Assembly: GCA_963575745.1 (NCBI GenBank)
Contig: CAUYUJ010020693.1
Location: forward strand, 401,791-465,790
DNA from: Prorocentrum cordatum
Taxonomy: Eukaryota; Sar; Dinophyceae; Prorocentrales; Prorocentraceae
Length of the DNA: 64,000 nucleotides
Direction: 5' to 3'
A model generated the notes under the pieces. That model saw only the letters and a program-made list of their open reading frames with translations. It was not told the DNA's origin and made no database searches. Positions 63,061 to 64,000 of this stretch are shown here, one piece after another. The first letter of the stretch is position 1. Each line of letters opens with the position of its first letter. The position numbers and the translations under genes are program-made.

Positions 63061-63210
63061 TAATAATACGGAGGAGGGTGACGAGGAGGAGTAGGAGGAG
63101 GACGAGGAGGACGAGGAGGAGGAGGAGGAGGAGGAGGAGGAGGAGGAGGAGGAGGAGGGTGACGAGGAGGAGGAGGAGGAGGAGGAGGAGGAGGAGGAGA
63201 AGGAGGGGGG
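63010..63210. repeat. (GGA)n array
   Basis: GGA array 130 bp after the CCT array at 62680-62880, so the two strands could pair around the exon-like segment. Confidence 0.95.
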
Positions 63211-63224
63211 AATCGAGGAACAGA

Positions 63225-63360
63225 AAACTGCACACGCATGAAGCATACGTAAATTGTTGGGGACCTATGCGGGTTGCTGCGATCTGCGTTGGACACCCCA
63301 TGGCGGCGCTTCCAGCGCCGCCCTTGGCGCTCTCCGCCCACCAGGAAAGGGGAATCGGCC
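63225..63360. mobile_element. GC-rich foldback element, diverged copy
   Basis: TGGCGGCGCTTCCAGCGCCG and GGCGCTCTCCGCCCACCAGG keep the centre of the family; the arms have decayed. Confidence 0.4.
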
Positions 63361-63484
63361 AGAGGAGGAGGAGGAGGAGAAGGAGGAGGAGGAGGAGAAG
63401 AAGGAGGAGTGGTACGAGGAGAGTGAGGCGGTAGAGAAGCAGGAGGAAGAAGAGGAGGGAGGTGGAAGAGGAGGAAGGGCGTGG

Positions 63485-64000
63485 CAGAGTAGTGAGCTGA
63501 GATTTTAGCGGGGGCGATCGTATTCGTGTTACAGTCAACCTAAAGCAGACGAAGCACTTAAACCTGTACAGCATGACTTTGCCTGGAGACGCGTCTTATA
63601 CACGAACGACTGGCAGACAGATGGGCATCCTGGTGCAGAACAAACAACCGTTTTACAGTCAACTTTCAGACAGACATGTGTTTCGATGTTCCCAGCATGC
63701 TTCTCGTCGCCACCGCTGCACGCGGTCCGAAAGTGTTTTGTGATGTTCATCGCCCGTCCTCCGTTAATCAAGGTATGCCTTGTCGACATAGCTTGCGAAG
63801 TAGTTTTCTGAAACAGGCAGCGTTCGAGCCTGTTCAACGCTGGTTTGGGGGAGGCGCGGTGGCCAAGGTGGCTGGGGGAGATGACGGGGGGTCATCGCTA
63901 ATTCAACCCAATCTGTTCTTCGTGTTTTGAGGCAGGACGTGCCCGCAGTGGTTCAAACATGATTTTCTGGGGGCCGATGTGGACAGACGAGGAGGAAGGG
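63485..64000. other. Unique low-repeat tail; nothing recognised
   Basis: Lower-GC sequence with short open frames on both strands (for example + 63676-63930). No domain or splice pattern recognised. Confidence 0.35.

Noticed and set aside
1-64000. Dinoflagellate spliced-leader gene, tRNA, 5S or rRNA
   Set aside because: No spliced-leader core, cloverleaf with anticodon arm or rRNA stretch was recognised on reading; a covariance-model scan was not possible.

Overview
The window looks like nuclear DNA of a dinoflagellate. The base composition is GC-rich. Coding sequence is thin and broken into exons of about 45-120 nt. Introns and spacers are full of microsatellites and short inverted-repeat elements. 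Splice junctions follow a dinoflagellate-type rule: introns begin with GA, GC or GT and end in AG, with a G as the first base of the next exon. I see no bacterial operons, rRNA or tRNA genes, and no copy of the dinoflagellate spliced-leader sequence. The species cannot be named from this sequence.

The one clear gene is on the + strand from 4437 to about 23.1 kb. Fourteen exons (called A-N here) can be joined by eye: 4437-4523, 4999-5091, 5461-5532, 6264-6324, 6725-6807, 7236-7340, 8279-8328, 10108-10228, 10387-10458, 10837-10911, 13794-13913, 15845-15951, 20482-20526 and 22956-23076 (or read through to a TGA ending at 23103). All phases agree, giving about 400 codons of DUF4116-type repeats (pattern: D/R-E-x-hydrophobic-x-x-A-V-R-x-x-x-x-A-L-x-x-A-x-x-x-L-R-x-D). 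Exons E-F carry a Cys-containing non-DUF4116 insert. The weakest joins are E/F and L/M.

The splice junctions are the main point of interest. Most of the 13 introns lie between short direct repeats (4-11 bp) that contain AG|GN, so the donor GN and the acceptor AG come from the two copies of one target sequence. The 158-bp H/I intron shows how this arises. It contains a 150-bp element with CAGGGCTGG/CCAGCCCTG ends, flanked by a perfect 8-bp duplication CTCGAGGC that supplies both the GC donor and the AG acceptor. Other copies of the same element (9287-9435, 40651-40802) sit in non-coding DNA with their own 8-bp duplications. It is a hAT-like non-autonomous element acting as an introner.

Region by region: 1-4.4 kb holds repeats and spacer; 4.4-23.1 kb the DUF4116 gene with its introns; 16.6-20.3 kb minisatellites and a duplicated block inside the L/M intron; 23-31 kb GGA/CCT arrays, an 88-89-bp tandem array and weak exon candidates; 31-46 kb diverged direct repeats, MITEs and foldbacks; 46-47 kb two minisatellites; 48.9-49.9, 53.2-54.8 and 58.9-60.1 kb long GAT/ATG arrays; 55.5-63.5 kb GGA/CCT arrays with a few exon-like islands. 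No second gene can be assembled with confidence after 25 kb. The isolated DUF4116-like or exon-like islands (25.2, 30.1, 32.2, 35.0-36.3, 39.1, 50.1, 57.9 and 62.9 kb) are listed at low confidence.
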